Assembly (NCBI GenBank): GCA_963674575.2
Contig: CAXXQT010000005.1
Location: forward strand, 496,001 to 560,000
DNA length: 64,000 nt
Reading direction: 5' to 3'
DNA from: JAAYAY01 sp963674575
GTDB taxonomy: Bacteria; Planctomycetota; Planctomycetia; Pirellulales; Thermoguttaceae
Below, one piece after another: positions 52,366 through 61,285 of this stretch. Both the position numbers and the translations under genes were made by a program. The stretch's first letter is position 1; the number at the start of each line of letters is the position of its first letter. The notes beneath the pieces are model-generated. The model searched no databases, had not been told where the DNA came from, and saw nothing but the letters and a program-made list of their open reading frames with translations.

Positions 52366-52887
52366 TCAACGGGACGCTTGTTGTGCGGGTCGATTCGCTA
52401 TTTCACTGCGCTCTCGCACGCTGCGAAACGGCATCCCGTCAGCCAATTCGTATCGTTCGGCACGAAGAAACCAAAAGGCCAGCCCCCCCGTGTTGTGATA
52501 AGCCCCCGGTGCTCCCGTTCCCTTCGTAACCGCGGCTCGGACGCCCAACGAGCCTTTCTTTCCCATCTTCTGCCATCCCCGCTTTTCCATGATGACACGA
52601 ACGACAACCCCAACGGCCTGGCGTAGTCGCTTGGTGGCACGCGGGTGTTTTGTCGCCAGAAAATGGTCGACGTTTGGCTGTGCCTCCAATTCGCGGATTA
52701 CCCCAGCCAAGGCGGGGCGATCGTGATGGATCTCCGCTTCCTCCATGCGGCGTTGCCGTTCGCCATCGCTAAAAAACGCCAGAACGTCGTCAAAGGGCTG
52801 CTCCGGATCGTCCAACACATCCGAAAACGTCCTCCCCTGGCGATCTTCAACAAACGCTTTCCGCGTGATGCGAACCGTGCGAGCCAT
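52366..52887 (-). CDS. Hypothetical protein, paralogue of 50704-51051
   Basis: A 173-aa protein. The first ~110 residues match the 115-aa paralogue (FVEDRQGRTFSDVLDDPEQP, FDDVLAFFSDGERQRRMEEA, VGVVVRVIMEKRGWQ). The final ~60 residues (after GKKGSLGVRAAV) are new, basic and low-complexity and may be read-through into non-coding sequence after a lost stop. Function unknown. The ~470 bp before it (52888-53360) hold no gene. Confidence 0.65.
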   Translation of the reverse strand: MARTVRITRKAFVEDRQGRTFSDVLDDPEQPFDDVLAFFSDGERQRRMEEAEIHHDRPALAGVIRELEAQPNVDHFLATKHPRATKRLRQAVGVVVRVIMEKRGWQKMGKKGSLGVRAAVTKGTGAPGAYHNTGGLAFWFLRAERYELADGMPFRSVRERSEIANRPAQQASR

Positions 52888-53360
52888 GGCGATGGGGTTC
52901 CTGCTTCTGGGCTGGGATCGATAGCTAACGGGGATTCAAATTTTGAAAATACAACTTATGCAACTACAAATATTGTATCTTCAAACCGCCGTCTGGCAAG
53001 AGCAGAACATTTGCGAAGACGACAGGTTTCCAGCGGGGGGGAGATAACGCCTTCTGATGCTGCTTTCCTGCGCCAGCCCCCCCGAAATAGTCTGCCCTGT
53101 CCGGCATCCTCGCTGTGTGATACACTATAGAGTATTCGACGCAAGAGGCTCTCGGCCTCGGAAACTCTGCTTGGCTTCTCTTTTTCGAGTCGCTTGAAGG
53201 CGACTCCGCCGCGAAGTTCTGCTGAATCGCGGCTTGCTCGGCTACTTGCTGCTGGTGGGGCCACCGCGCTGATGCGTCTTTGTCCCTCGTCGATGGGCGG
53301 CTTTGGTTCGTGCGCGCTGGCAGTTTCCTCTTGGGAGTCAGAATGGATGAGGAGGACTTC
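52888..53360. other. Gene-free divergent intergenic region
   Basis: AT-rich near 52930-52985 (GGATTCAAATTTTGAAAATA), where the minus-strand promoter should lie. There is a hairpin GAGTCGCTTGAAGGCGACTC at 53189-53208. Long basic frames cross it on both strands but look non-coding. Confidence 0.4.
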
Positions 53361-53522
53361 ATGGGACGAGACAACAACACTTTCGAGAAGATGCAACGCG
53401 AACGATTGAAGAAGCAGAAGGCCGAAGATAAGCGGGCGCGCCGAAGGAAGAAAAAGGAGATCGCTGCGGTGTCCGAGGAGACGCCGGGCGACGACCCTGA
53501 ATCAGTTCGCGAAGACATGTGA
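53361..53522 (+). CDS. Small Lys/Arg-rich protein, 53 aa
   Basis: ATG 53361 has GAGGAGG 5 nt upstream. The protein is one long charged helix (NNTFEKMQRERLKKQKAEDK, RARRRKKKEIAAVSEETPG) and an acidic tail. It probably binds nucleic acid or another protein. It lies 28 nt before the STAS gene. Confidence 0.65.
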   Translation: MGRDNNTFEKMQRERLKKQKAEDKRARRRKKKEIAAVSEETPGDDPESVREDM

Positions 53523-53550
53523 ACTCAGCACATTGGAAAGGAAAGTGGAT

Positions 53551-53967
53551 TTGGCGAAGCATCGACATCGAATCTTTGAAATCTACGAAGACCGCGCAGA
53601 GGCGATAGGCGCCTTGACGCCGCAAACTGTGAAACCGGATGCGGTGGATGCAAACGGCCCGCTGCCATTGGACTTCCATCACTTGACCGTGTCGCGTTGG
53701 TCCTTCGTGACGCACGTGAAGTTCAAGGGCGCGATGGAGTTCCCGCGAGAATGCGAGGCGGAGCTTCGCGATGACTTCTCACAACTGGCGGATATCCTGG
53801 GCATTGACAGCAAGGTCTTGCTTGATTTTGCGGACGTGAAGTCATTGAGTCCCGCATGCATTGATGCGTTCGTCGTTTTCGATCGCAGGCTTCGCAACCG
53901 CGGCAGCAGAACGGTGTTGTGTTGCCTTGCCCCCGACACTCGCGCCAGCTTCTACCCTGCGCGCTGA
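53551..53967 (+). CDS. STAS-domain protein (anti-sigma factor antagonist-like)
   Basis: A 138-aa protein. After ~40 residues of a head region, the STAS fold is seen: LTVSRWSFVTHVKFKGAMEF, VLLDFADVKSLSPACIDAFV, VFDRRLRNRGSRTVLCCLAP. The conserved Ser that is phosphorylated in SpoIIAA-like proteins is represented by the SP in SLSPACID. The start is TTG 53551 after AAAGGAAAG; an earlier TTG at 53533 lacks this site. Likely an anti-anti-sigma regulator; no kinase partner is next to it. Confidence 0.75.
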   Translation: MAKHRHRIFEIYEDRAEAIGALTPQTVKPDAVDANGPLPLDFHHLTVSRWSFVTHVKFKGAMEFPRECEAELRDDFSQLADILGIDSKVLLDFADVKSLSPACIDAFVVFDRRLRNRGSRTVLCCLAPDTRASFYPAR

Positions 53968-53981
53968 AAGCGACATGACCC

Positions 53982-54161
53982 ATGCTAACCGGAATGCCCA
54001 CTGACCTAGTCGTGACGATTGGCATCGGGGTATTCTGCTCTGCGTACCTGTTCTTCTACTTGGTAAGGTACGTGCCTCTCTTTCGTTGCGCCCATTGCGG
54101 AAAACGTGGGCCTTTTCGGGCAGACCGCTGCTCGAATTGCGGCAATACTCTGCGTTGGTAA
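53982..54161 (+). CDS. Small membrane zinc-ribbon protein, 59 aa
   Basis: The short frame MLTGMPTDLVVTIGIGVFCS has one membrane helix (about residues 8-28), then a double zinc-ribbon motif CAHCG...CSNCG (FRCAHCGKRGPFRADRCSNC). It lies 14 nt after the STAS gene and ends at TAA 54159-54161, exactly where the truncated transposon begins. A weak GAAAG serves as ribosome-binding site. Not recognised, but the Cys pattern and the helix are clear. Confidence 0.65.
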   Translation: MLTGMPTDLVVTIGIGVFCSAYLFFYLVRYVPLFRCAHCGKRGPFRADRCSNCGNTLRW

Positions 54162-54567
54162 TCGAGCCAATACAGCTCACCCTTGATTCAGCCCCCCCCC
54201 AACCGGTCTCCTTTCGGACCTTGGTGACCAGTTCCCGAATCTCTTCCGGCTTGCGGTTACCACCCTGCGGAGTCTTGAGCTTGGTCGGCTTCTCCTTCTC
54301 TTTGAGGCGGGATTCCTCCTCGGCCTGCACCCAGCGAAGGAATGTGCGGGGCGTGACGATGGAGATCAACTGCTTGACCTTGTGGCCCAAGGGCCTACCC
54401 ACCTTGATGAGCTTGTCCCGCTCGGCCTCGGTCGTCTCGATTCTCTTGGGCAATCGATCCCGGAGGATCTGGTTTTCGACCTTGAGGAACTCCACATACT
54501 TGGCCAACTCCGCCTCGGTCGCGTTCGCGATTAGCGCGAGCAGCGGGTGCATGAACCACTTCATCAT
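54162..54567 (-). mobile_element. Truncated integrase-core transposase (3' part lost)
   Basis: The N-terminal ~130 codons match the copy at 8512-9612 (MMKWFMHPLLALIANATEAE, FLKVENQILRDRLPKRIETT, TPRTFLRWVQAEEES). After KVRKETGWG an indel in a run of C residues at 54188-54210 breaks the frame, and homology ends near 54160, at the stop of the zinc-ribbon gene. The catalytic rve domain is gone. This is the second copy of the element in the window. Confidence 0.85.
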
Positions 54568-55385
54568 TGCTATAATCCTTGCCTTCGCTCCGGATAATCA
54601 AGGGTGACATCGAATGATACCCTTCTCAGAACGTCGCTACCGGCGGGAAAAGTGCCCCCCGAGGGTAACATGGTGCCCGGCAAGACGGAATCCACCGATC
54701 GCGAGGGATTTCGCACGTTGCGTCCCTGCCGCCGGGGCAGCCGGTGAGGCCAACGGTGGCAAACGACGCAACACGGCCCAACCAGTGGCCTCTGGCAGTC
54801 GAGGCTTTGTCCCCTCTGGTGAGCCAGAAGGTATGACATAGAGTTGAGCCTAGAATTCACGGCAAAAGCTCACACTTCGATGCACACTTTCGGCACGAGC
54901 CGTTTGAAAAGTCGCCTTCGCGCATCGATTCAGAAACGGATGGTTCAACGGACGTAGAATCGGCCCGATCGGTAGAACGCAAGGCCGGACCAATTGCCCG
55001 CGGAAGAGATGCGCGATTCCGCCCGCGCCCTATCTACTGCCAACCGCGGAAAGATGACATCGCCCAGGCAATACACGGTGACAACCGTTTCGGCCTGGAT
55101 TTCTCGGGCGAAATGAGCGTCGCCAGAACGCCGAGTCTGGGCCATCCCGCACGATAGTCCGCCCCGCAGGCTCCCGCCTTCTGCGCGTGACATCGCCTAG
55201 ATTTCGGCCTCCGCGGGCCGAACCGGATCCGTGGCCATTCGGCAAATCGGTGCAAATCGTACAAGTACGCGGCAGACTCGTGGTCACCACTGAGGGCACC
55301 TCAACGATGGCAGCTTGCCGTATCTCTTGGCGGGCTCAATAGATAGGAAAACCCTCGATCCGCCTCCGGAGCCGAAGGGATCAGG
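54568..55385 (-). repeat. Conserved non-coding flank of the integrase element (copy B)
   Basis: Collinear with 9613-10230: GTGACATCGAATGATACCCT, GAGGCCAACGGTGGCAAA, GCCGTTTGAAAAGT, CGGCCTCCGCGGGCCGAA, TACGCGGCAGACT and the GGCTCAATAGATA/CTCGATCCGCCTCCGGAGCC end block. It carries ~180 bp of extra sequence in the middle (about 54930-55190). No gene is present, and nothing was seen from 55386 to 55481. Confidence 0.6.
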
Positions 55386-55481
55386 CCGAAACCAACAAAA
55401 CGGGTTGGCATAGTCTTTCCTCCAGACAAACGTCCTGTGGGTACAATCTGGGCTTCCATTGCGGGCCAGCAATGCCCGCGC

Positions 55482-56567
55482 CTATTCGCCGGGTTGTTCC
55501 AATGTCAGAAGTCCAAGCCGATATGGCAAGAGGTGGTATGGCCCCCCGCTGTCCGAGGCACGACCCTGGAAAAGGAATCGCAAGCTCTCGGGATCGATCG
55601 TCGGAGTCTGGTCGTAGTTGTCACGGAGCAATTCTCCGTGACTAATGTCCCTCGTCCAAGGCTCCACGCCGTCCTCAAACGTGACGTTGTTGATCCCTGC
55701 GAAGGGCGTCTCCCATGAGTCGGCGTCGGCGAGCGGCGTCCACTCGCCGTCCAGATCGTCGGAGATCCAAGCACGGTAGTATCGTGCGGGGCTGAGGGCT
55801 TCGATCATGGTGAGATAGGTGTTCGTCCCCTTGATCTTGTAGGTCATGCTCCCTTCGAAGAGGTTGTTTCGATGGTCTTCGATGGCGATTTCGGGAGCGC
55901 TCATACCATTAGGGAAGTCCTCGATTCTGGTCCGGCTGCGATAGAAGCGGCCATCGTCCCCGGTGAAGAACAGATAGGCGTGCGTATCGTCACAGATGAC
56001 GTGGTAGTCGATGGGAAGCCTCGGCGTGCTTCGGGGCATTCTTTCGAAGAAGTTCCGCGGCGCGGTCCATGTCTCCGGTTTGGTGATGTCGTCGGTCGTG
56101 CAGTACTGAGGCTGCTGCGATTGGAAGATCAGGTACCACTTCTTGTGAGGAGTGAAATAGAAGAGATGCGGGGCACAATGGTACCCCTTCAAACTCGGAT
56201 TGACGTCGATATAGGTCAATCTGGCCTTGGGGGCGTCGGACCACTCCTTGAAGTTCAGGTACACCATGCTCCAGGTCCTGGCGGACGTCGAGTAGGCGGT
56301 CGCATAGATGTGCCACAGACCGTCGTAATGGACGACCGTCGGGTCTTTCACGGACACGATTGTGTGCGATTCGTCGGAAATTGGGCTGACAAGCACCCCC
56401 GAGGACTTCCATTTTAGGGGTGTGGCGATTGGCGGTTTGGGAGCTTTTGTGCTAACAGCATCGGTCGTGGCCGTCTCCGCAGAAGTGCTCGGTACGGCCG
56501 CAAAGAGGAGAAGCAGCACGCTCAAAACTGGTGCTAACATCGCCGAGAAATCGACACGGTCGCTCAT
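55482..56567 (-). CDS. GH62 alpha-L-arabinofuranosidase, secreted
   Basis: A 361-aa exported enzyme that removes arabinose side chains from arabinoxylan. The signal peptide (residues ~10-30, APVLSVLLLLFAAVPSTSA) is followed by a five-bladed propeller: VSVKDPTVVHYDGLWHIYAT with the catalytic base Asp, LIFQSQQPQYCTTDD, NNLFEGSMTYKIKGTNTYLT with the acid Glu, and a conserved end. ATG 56567 has AAAGGAA 6 nt upstream and overlaps the GH43 stop by 4 nt, so the two are co-translated. Confidence 0.9.
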   Translation of the reverse strand: MSDRVDFSAMLAPVLSVLLLLFAAVPSTSAETATTDAVSTKAPKPPIATPLKWKSSGVLVSPISDESHTIVSVKDPTVVHYDGLWHIYATAYSTSARTWSMVYLNFKEWSDAPKARLTYIDVNPSLKGYHCAPHLFYFTPHKKWYLIFQSQQPQYCTTDDITKPETWTAPRNFFERMPRSTPRLPIDYHVICDDTHAYLFFTGDDGRFYRSRTRIEDFPNGMSAPEIAIEDHRNNLFEGSMTYKIKGTNTYLTMIEALSPARYYRAWISDDLDGEWTPLADADSWETPFAGINNVTFEDGVEPWTRDISHGELLRDNYDQTPTIDPESLRFLFQGRASDSGGPYHLLPYRLGLLTLEQPGE

Positions 56568-58726
56568 TGCAGTTTCCTTTCATTGATCATGTCTGACGCT
56601 GTTCGCTGTTGATCGTGACGGTATCCGACTGCCTTCCATTGGAAACATGCGCCGCCCCTACGAGCCGGATTGGGCCCGGTGGCCGTTGCGGTCACAAGAC
56701 CAGGGGCTTTGGGCTTTGTCGCAAGATAGCGGTGGTTCGTCAGCGACATCAACATCGTGTCGCCGCGCATCAGATTGACCCACTGGAAGGTCTCCGCGTC
56801 GACGGGCTCTGTGCTCCCGAGATCCTTGAGGACAACACTCTCCGGACTTGTCACCGAGACGATCTTGCCATTGCCGGCCTTGAACGCCACGCGCCCCAGG
56901 CCTAGGTCCATGACTTCGAACTTCGCGGTAGCTGGCGTGTCATCACTGGCCGGGAGACTGACCAGCCTCGATGATTCGAGATCAGCGGCCAGGAAGCTCC
57001 CATCGGCACCGCTCGTCAAGACGATGGTCTTCCCAATGGGAATCTCACGCTCGATGCCTCTAGCCCGCGGCTCGTCGACCGTGTAGTTATCGAAGTCGGC
57101 GTATCCGCCCGGTTGGCCCGACGTGTTGTAGTGGAACAAGCTGGGACGGACGCCCTGGAACGTGGTCAGCTGGAACGTCATCGTGAACGGATCGCCGAGC
57201 GGAGTGAACTCCTTGCCCTCGGCGCTCCAGCTGAAGACAGCCTGGTCCGTGTCGAAGTTACAGTGGACGCGTAGCCATAGATGTTCGGTTGGAGCAGTCG
57301 GGCAAACCACAGGCTCATTGGCCGGCACAGGATCGCGACGCCGGGGGCCGAACCTGCGCCCGCGTCTCGGGCTGCTATACGTCTTCAGTGTCGCCCCCTC
57401 GCCTGATTCAACTACGCCGATCCAGGCATATGGCGAGCTAAGAAGCGCAAGGCCTGCGGTATCTCCGGCGACCATTCCCGCCGTGTTCAACTCAACAGTC
57501 ATGATCGATTCGGGACCGGGCGGCCGCTGACACAGGCTATTGCGGGCCGAGTAGAAGTCATCCGCGGGCAGCGAATGGAGGCGGAGCACGCCCGGCTTCT
57601 CCGTGAGGGACCACTTGCTGTCATCAGGCACGTGGTTCCATTGCCAATCGGAGACAAGCTCGCCGCTGTTGAAGTTGTCGTCATGAAAAAATGCCGGCTT
57701 GGGATCTTGAATATGCCCCGTGTCGGGCTTGATCCAGGTGTTGGGAGCCTTGCGGAGGTTGCCCGGCAGGCCGATGAGCGGAAAACCGCCGTCCCAGGTG
57801 ATGGGAACGAGATTGACCATGCGGCCCGCACTGCCGTGGTCCGACATGATGATGCTCCACCATTGGCCGGAAGGCGTATCGACGATACCGCCCTGGTGAA
57901 TCCACAGACCGCGATCGCTGGCGCTGGCCCTAGCAGGCGTCGCTGCAGTCACGCCGAGCGATTCGCCCTGGACCATGCGCGTCACCCTCCACGGACCGTC
58001 GATCGAGTCGGCGACGGCCACCATCTGGTCCACCGGACCGCCCGGGATTGCCGAAACATCGACGTACTTGCCATTGATCTTGTAGAGATGATGTCCCTCG
58101 CCCATTCTCTCGTTCAAATAGCGATTGGGGGCATCGGGAGCGAACGAGCGGAGGTCTGGCGAGAGCTCTTCGATCGGATAGGGACTGTGATTTCCGGAGA
58201 TAATGTAGACCTTGCCGTCATCGTCGAAGAGGACGGACATGTCATGCCGTCCGGGCAACTGGTTGCGCTGCCAGGGGCCATGGGCGGACTTGGAGCGGAA
58301 CACCTGGAGGCCGACTCCGTTCACATTTGACAAGACGTAGAACATTCCGTCGTGGTAACGAATGCAGAGGGCCCAGATCCCCCGGCCGTAGATATTGCCT
58401 CCTTCGAGCCGGAAGGCGGGACCGAGATCCAGCCGATCAATGCAATAGCTGGCCAGTTCCCAGTTGACCAGGTCTTTCGAATGCATGATCTGAAGGCCGG
58501 GGTTCATGTGCATCGTCGTGCCAGCCAGATAATAGTCGTCACCGACGCGAATCACGTCCGGGTCCTCGAACTCCTCATAGAACAGCGGATTTGAATAGGT
58601 CCCGTTGCCGTTGTCGGCCGTCCAGCGCCTTGCCGGAGAGTCCGATGCCGCCGGTTCGGCCGCGAGGACGCCTGCTGCCATGGCGGCCAGCACAGCGAGT
58701 GCTGGGATCTGTTGAATACACTGCAT
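56564..58726 (-). CDS. GH43 beta-xylosidase/arabinofuranosidase with C-terminal beta-trefoil-like domain
   Basis: A 720-aa secreted glycosidase. Start ATG 58726 has GAGGAG 7 nt upstream and opens a signal peptide (IPALAVLAAMAAGVLAAEP). The catalytic GH43 propeller (~40-330) shows NPLFYEEFEDPDVIRVGDDY (base Asp), HDMSVLFDDDGKVYIISGNH and MGEGHHLYKINGKYVDVSAI (acid Glu). A beta-sandwich of the GH43_C2 type (~345-560, WQWNHVPDDSKWSLTEKPGV) and a fascin/AbfB-like trefoil (~575-715) follow. Likely a xylosidase in the cluster with GH62, esterase and GH10. Confidence 0.88.
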   Translation of the reverse strand: MQCIQQIPALAVLAAMAAGVLAAEPAASDSPARRWTADNGNGTYSNPLFYEEFEDPDVIRVGDDYYLAGTTMHMNPGLQIMHSKDLVNWELASYCIDRLDLGPAFRLEGGNIYGRGIWALCIRYHDGMFYVLSNVNGVGLQVFRSKSAHGPWQRNQLPGRHDMSVLFDDDGKVYIISGNHSPYPIEELSPDLRSFAPDAPNRYLNERMGEGHHLYKINGKYVDVSAIPGGPVDQMVAVADSIDGPWRVTRMVQGESLGVTAATPARASASDRGLWIHQGGIVDTPSGQWWSIIMSDHGSAGRMVNLVPITWDGGFPLIGLPGNLRKAPNTWIKPDTGHIQDPKPAFFHDDNFNSGELVSDWQWNHVPDDSKWSLTEKPGVLRLHSLPADDFYSARNSLCQRPPGPESIMTVELNTAGMVAGDTAGLALLSSPYAWIGVVESGEGATLKTYSSPRRGRRFGPRRRDPVPANEPVVCPTAPTEHLWLRVHCNFDTDQAVFSWSAEGKEFTPLGDPFTMTFQLTTFQGVRPSLFHYNTSGQPGGYADFDNYTVDEPRARGIEREIPIGKTIVLTSGADGSFLAADLESSRLVSLPASDDTPATAKFEVMDLGLGRVAFKAGNGKIVSVTSPESVVLKDLGSTEPVDAETFQWVNLMRGDTMLMSLTNHRYLATKPKAPGLVTATATGPNPARRGGACFQWKAVGYRHDQQRTASDMINERKLQ

Positions 58727-58844
58727 GGCAGTACTCCTCAAGCAGGCTACTTGTTCCATGTTGCTGGCTCGCTGAAGTCACGAGAAACGCTCAGCGGCGT
58801 CGTGAGAACCGAGGTGCAGTCGAGTCGCTTTCACAGCCGCATAT

Positions 58845-60866
58845 TCAGTCTTGGAAGAGCAGTGGTGCAAACTCGCGCAGGCTGCGCCGCCAGCTCTGGA
58901 ACTCGTGGGCCGTATCCGGGGAAACGTAGAAGACACTGTGGATACCAGCCTCTTTCAACGCCTCGACGTTCGCCTTTGGGTCTCCGCCGAAGCCGCGCCG
59001 GCCGCCTCGGCGATTGCGGGAGTCGATTTCGCGACTGCCATAGCTGACGAATACCAGCTTCACCTTCTCCTTGAACTTGGGCGTGTTATTGGCGTCATCC
59101 AGAGAGATCGAACCGCCGCTGAACAGCCCGATCTGCGAGAACTTGTCGAGGTTGGCCAGCGTGATCAGCCTCGTTTCCATTCCACCCATGGAGAGGCCGG
59201 CCATCGCGCGATGGGGCTGATCGTCGAGCGTACGGAAGTTGGCATCGATGTACGGAATCAACTCGTCAACAAGAACCGTCTGGAAGGGATCGATATCGAA
59301 GTTCCTGAGGCCTCCGAACCGGATCTCGTTGGTCATTCCGTACGTCATCACGATCAGGAAGGGCTTGATCTTCCCTTCGGCGATCAGGTTATCCATGATC
59401 AGGTTGGCGCGGCCCTGGTTGCTCCAGGCGGTTTCGTCCTCGCCCCAGCCGTGTTGCAGGTAGAGCACCGGATATCGCTTGTCCAGGTTCTTGTCGTATT
59501 CGGGTGGCGTGTAGACGAAGGCACGACGTTGCGTGTTCGTGCTCTTCGAGGGAAAGAGAATCTGCTGTACTCGGCCGTGGGGAACGTACTTCAGTGCATA
59601 GAAGTCCTGGTCCTGGGCGGGGATTTCAACACCGCTTTCCCAACGAGTGGAGCCGTAGAAGTTCAAGGTGCCGGGGTCGTTGAATGTCCCCCCGTCAATC
59701 GTGAGATGGTAATAGTGGAACCCCTCATCCAGCGGTCGCGTCGTGCCGACCCAAGCGCCGTCCTCACCCTTACTTAGCTGGGTACCGCGAAAGCTGACGC
59801 TGACGTTCTGGGCCTCAGACGCAACGATGCGAAATCGCACCCGGCCTTCAGAGTTGACCTGGGGATACTCCTGGCCGGGCTGATTCAACGACGAGGGCTG
59901 GAAATCCTCTACCACCGGCTCGGCCGCACCTTCCGAAGTGGTGTCTGCTCCGCTTTCTGGCAGAGGCTTCGAGCCGAAGACGCGCTGGGCGAAATGATAG
60001 AGGCTGTTCTTCCAGTGGACCGGATCGTGGCCGTTGCCGTCGACGTGCCAGATATGGGGGACGTCCTTTTCCTTGAGGTACGTGTGCACGCCCTGGCTGA
60101 TGCGGAGCAAGCCGTCCTTATTCCCGCACGAGAGAAAGAGCAACTTGAGCTTGGCCTTGGCGGCAGCGGGATCAGGCAAGAGTTCAGTTGCCGGCTTCGT
60201 ATTGGGCGCTGACGAAAACCCGCCGACCCAGGCGAAGGTGTCGAGGTGCGCCAACCCGAAATTCAGCGCCTGCCCGCCACCCATCGAGAGTCCGGCGATC
60301 GCGCGATGTTCCCGGTCCGCTTCGACGGAATAGCGCGACTCGATTGCCGGGATCACGTCATTCAGCAGGTCCTGCTCAAACGCGGCAAATGCGGGCGCTG
60401 ATTCGAACACGTTCCCTTCGGCTCGATCGTTCTCCTGGGCGCGGCCGTTCGGCATGACAAGGATCATCGGCTTGGCTTTGCCGTCTGCGATCAGGTTGTC
60501 GAGCAAGACGTTCGGCCTGGCGAAACGCTGCCATTCCGTCTCGTCGCCACCAATGCCATGCAAGAGATACAGAACCGGATACTTCTTGTCTGCGTCATAG
60601 CCCGGCGGCGTGTAGACGTTCATTTTGCGCGTGGTGCCGACGGACTTCGATTCGTAAGGCACCATCTCCAGTTGGCCGTGTGGAACGCCCTCGCGCTCGG
60701 CATCGAAACCGGCGGGCGGATCAGGAAATGCAGCGACGTCGTCGGAGTTGAGCGTAATAGGACCACCGAACCCGCGCGGCCTCTGGGCAAAGGCCTCCGC
60801 TGCGGAAAGCGTCAGGACCACAAGTCCGGCTAGCAGAACCAGTGTAGACAGTTTCCGTCGAGTCAT
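58845..60866 (-). CDS. Tandem CE1-type esterase with central E-set domain, secreted
   Basis: A 673-aa exported esterase with two catalytic domains. Start ATG 60866 has AGGAG 10 nt upstream; the signal peptide is STLVLLAGLVVLTLSAAEAF. Domain 1 (~50-290) has the nucleophile in GLSMGGGQAL and VLYLLHGIGGDETEW. An E-set/CBM48-like domain (~330-420, RVRFRIVASEAQNVSVSFRG) is next, and domain 2 (~425-673) has VLYLQHGWGEDETAW, GLSMGGMETRL and HEFQSWR with the catalytic His. It probably removes feruloyl or acetyl groups from xylan. It lies 118 nt upstream of the GH43 start. Confidence 0.88.
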   Translation of the reverse strand: MTRRKLSTLVLLAGLVVLTLSAAEAFAQRPRGFGGPITLNSDDVAAFPDPPAGFDAEREGVPHGQLEMVPYESKSVGTTRKMNVYTPPGYDADKKYPVLYLLHGIGGDETEWQRFARPNVLLDNLIADGKAKPMILVMPNGRAQENDRAEGNVFESAPAFAAFEQDLLNDVIPAIESRYSVEADREHRAIAGLSMGGGQALNFGLAHLDTFAWVGGFSSAPNTKPATELLPDPAAAKAKLKLLFLSCGNKDGLLRISQGVHTYLKEKDVPHIWHVDGNGHDPVHWKNSLYHFAQRVFGSKPLPESGADTTSEGAAEPVVEDFQPSSLNQPGQEYPQVNSEGRVRFRIVASEAQNVSVSFRGTQLSKGEDGAWVGTTRPLDEGFHYYHLTIDGGTFNDPGTLNFYGSTRWESGVEIPAQDQDFYALKYVPHGRVQQILFPSKSTNTQRRAFVYTPPEYDKNLDKRYPVLYLQHGWGEDETAWSNQGRANLIMDNLIAEGKIKPFLIVMTYGMTNEIRFGGLRNFDIDPFQTVLVDELIPYIDANFRTLDDQPHRAMAGLSMGGMETRLITLANLDKFSQIGLFSGGSISLDDANNTPKFKEKVKLVFVSYGSREIDSRNRRGGRRGFGGDPKANVEALKEAGIHSVFYVSPDTAHEFQSWRRSLREFAPLLFQD

Positions 60867-61285
60867 GGCGAGAGATCTCCTGGGGAGAGCAATGGAATAC
60901 AATGGTTGAATGCGGCGCACAGCAATCCCGCATGCACCGCGACGTTCCGTGGACGCTGGCGCGAACTGGAATTCTCCAACGAATTGGCGTTTCTTCTTCT
61001 GCCCACGCGGCTTACGCGTTACGAGCGGAACGCCAGACGCCCACATCACAGCTCTGAACATCTTGGTCAAACCACGCGGTCTCTGTAAACAGTTCTGCGC
61101 AAAAGTGATACTTTTTTGCGCAACCCCTTGTTGCCAATGGGAAAGAACAGCAATTAGAGTCTCGCAATGCGGCACTGTACACGGACGAACGACGCTCTGA
61201 TGCAGGGGAATTCGAGTTTCCGAGGAGTGCCGGGCCCGTGAGCCTGTGGTTTATCAGACATTAGAAAAGCAATTGAAAGAATCCA
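60867..61285. promoter_or_regulatory. Divergent promoter region of the xylan cluster
   Basis: No gene is supported here. It separates the esterase (minus) from the GH10 gene (plus), so it holds both promoters. It contains the palindrome at 61096-61122. No other clear motif was placed. Confidence 0.5.
61096..61122. promoter_or_regulatory. Inverted repeat, probable operator of the xylan cluster
   Basis: TGCGCAAAAG, spacer TGATA, CTTTTTTGCGCA. It is a near-perfect palindrome between the two divergent transcripts, fitting a dimeric LacI- or AraC-type regulator of xylan use. The regulator is not in the window. Confidence 0.55.

Noticed and set aside
52956..53396. Minus-strand frame of 146 codons between 52.9 and 53.4 kb
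   Set aside because: It overlaps the start of the well-supported 53-aa gene on the other strand and contains low-complexity, likely non-coding sequence.
60910..61200. 96-codon frame upstream of the GH10 gene
   Set aside because: It crosses the operator palindrome, has no ribosome-binding site and no conserved features.
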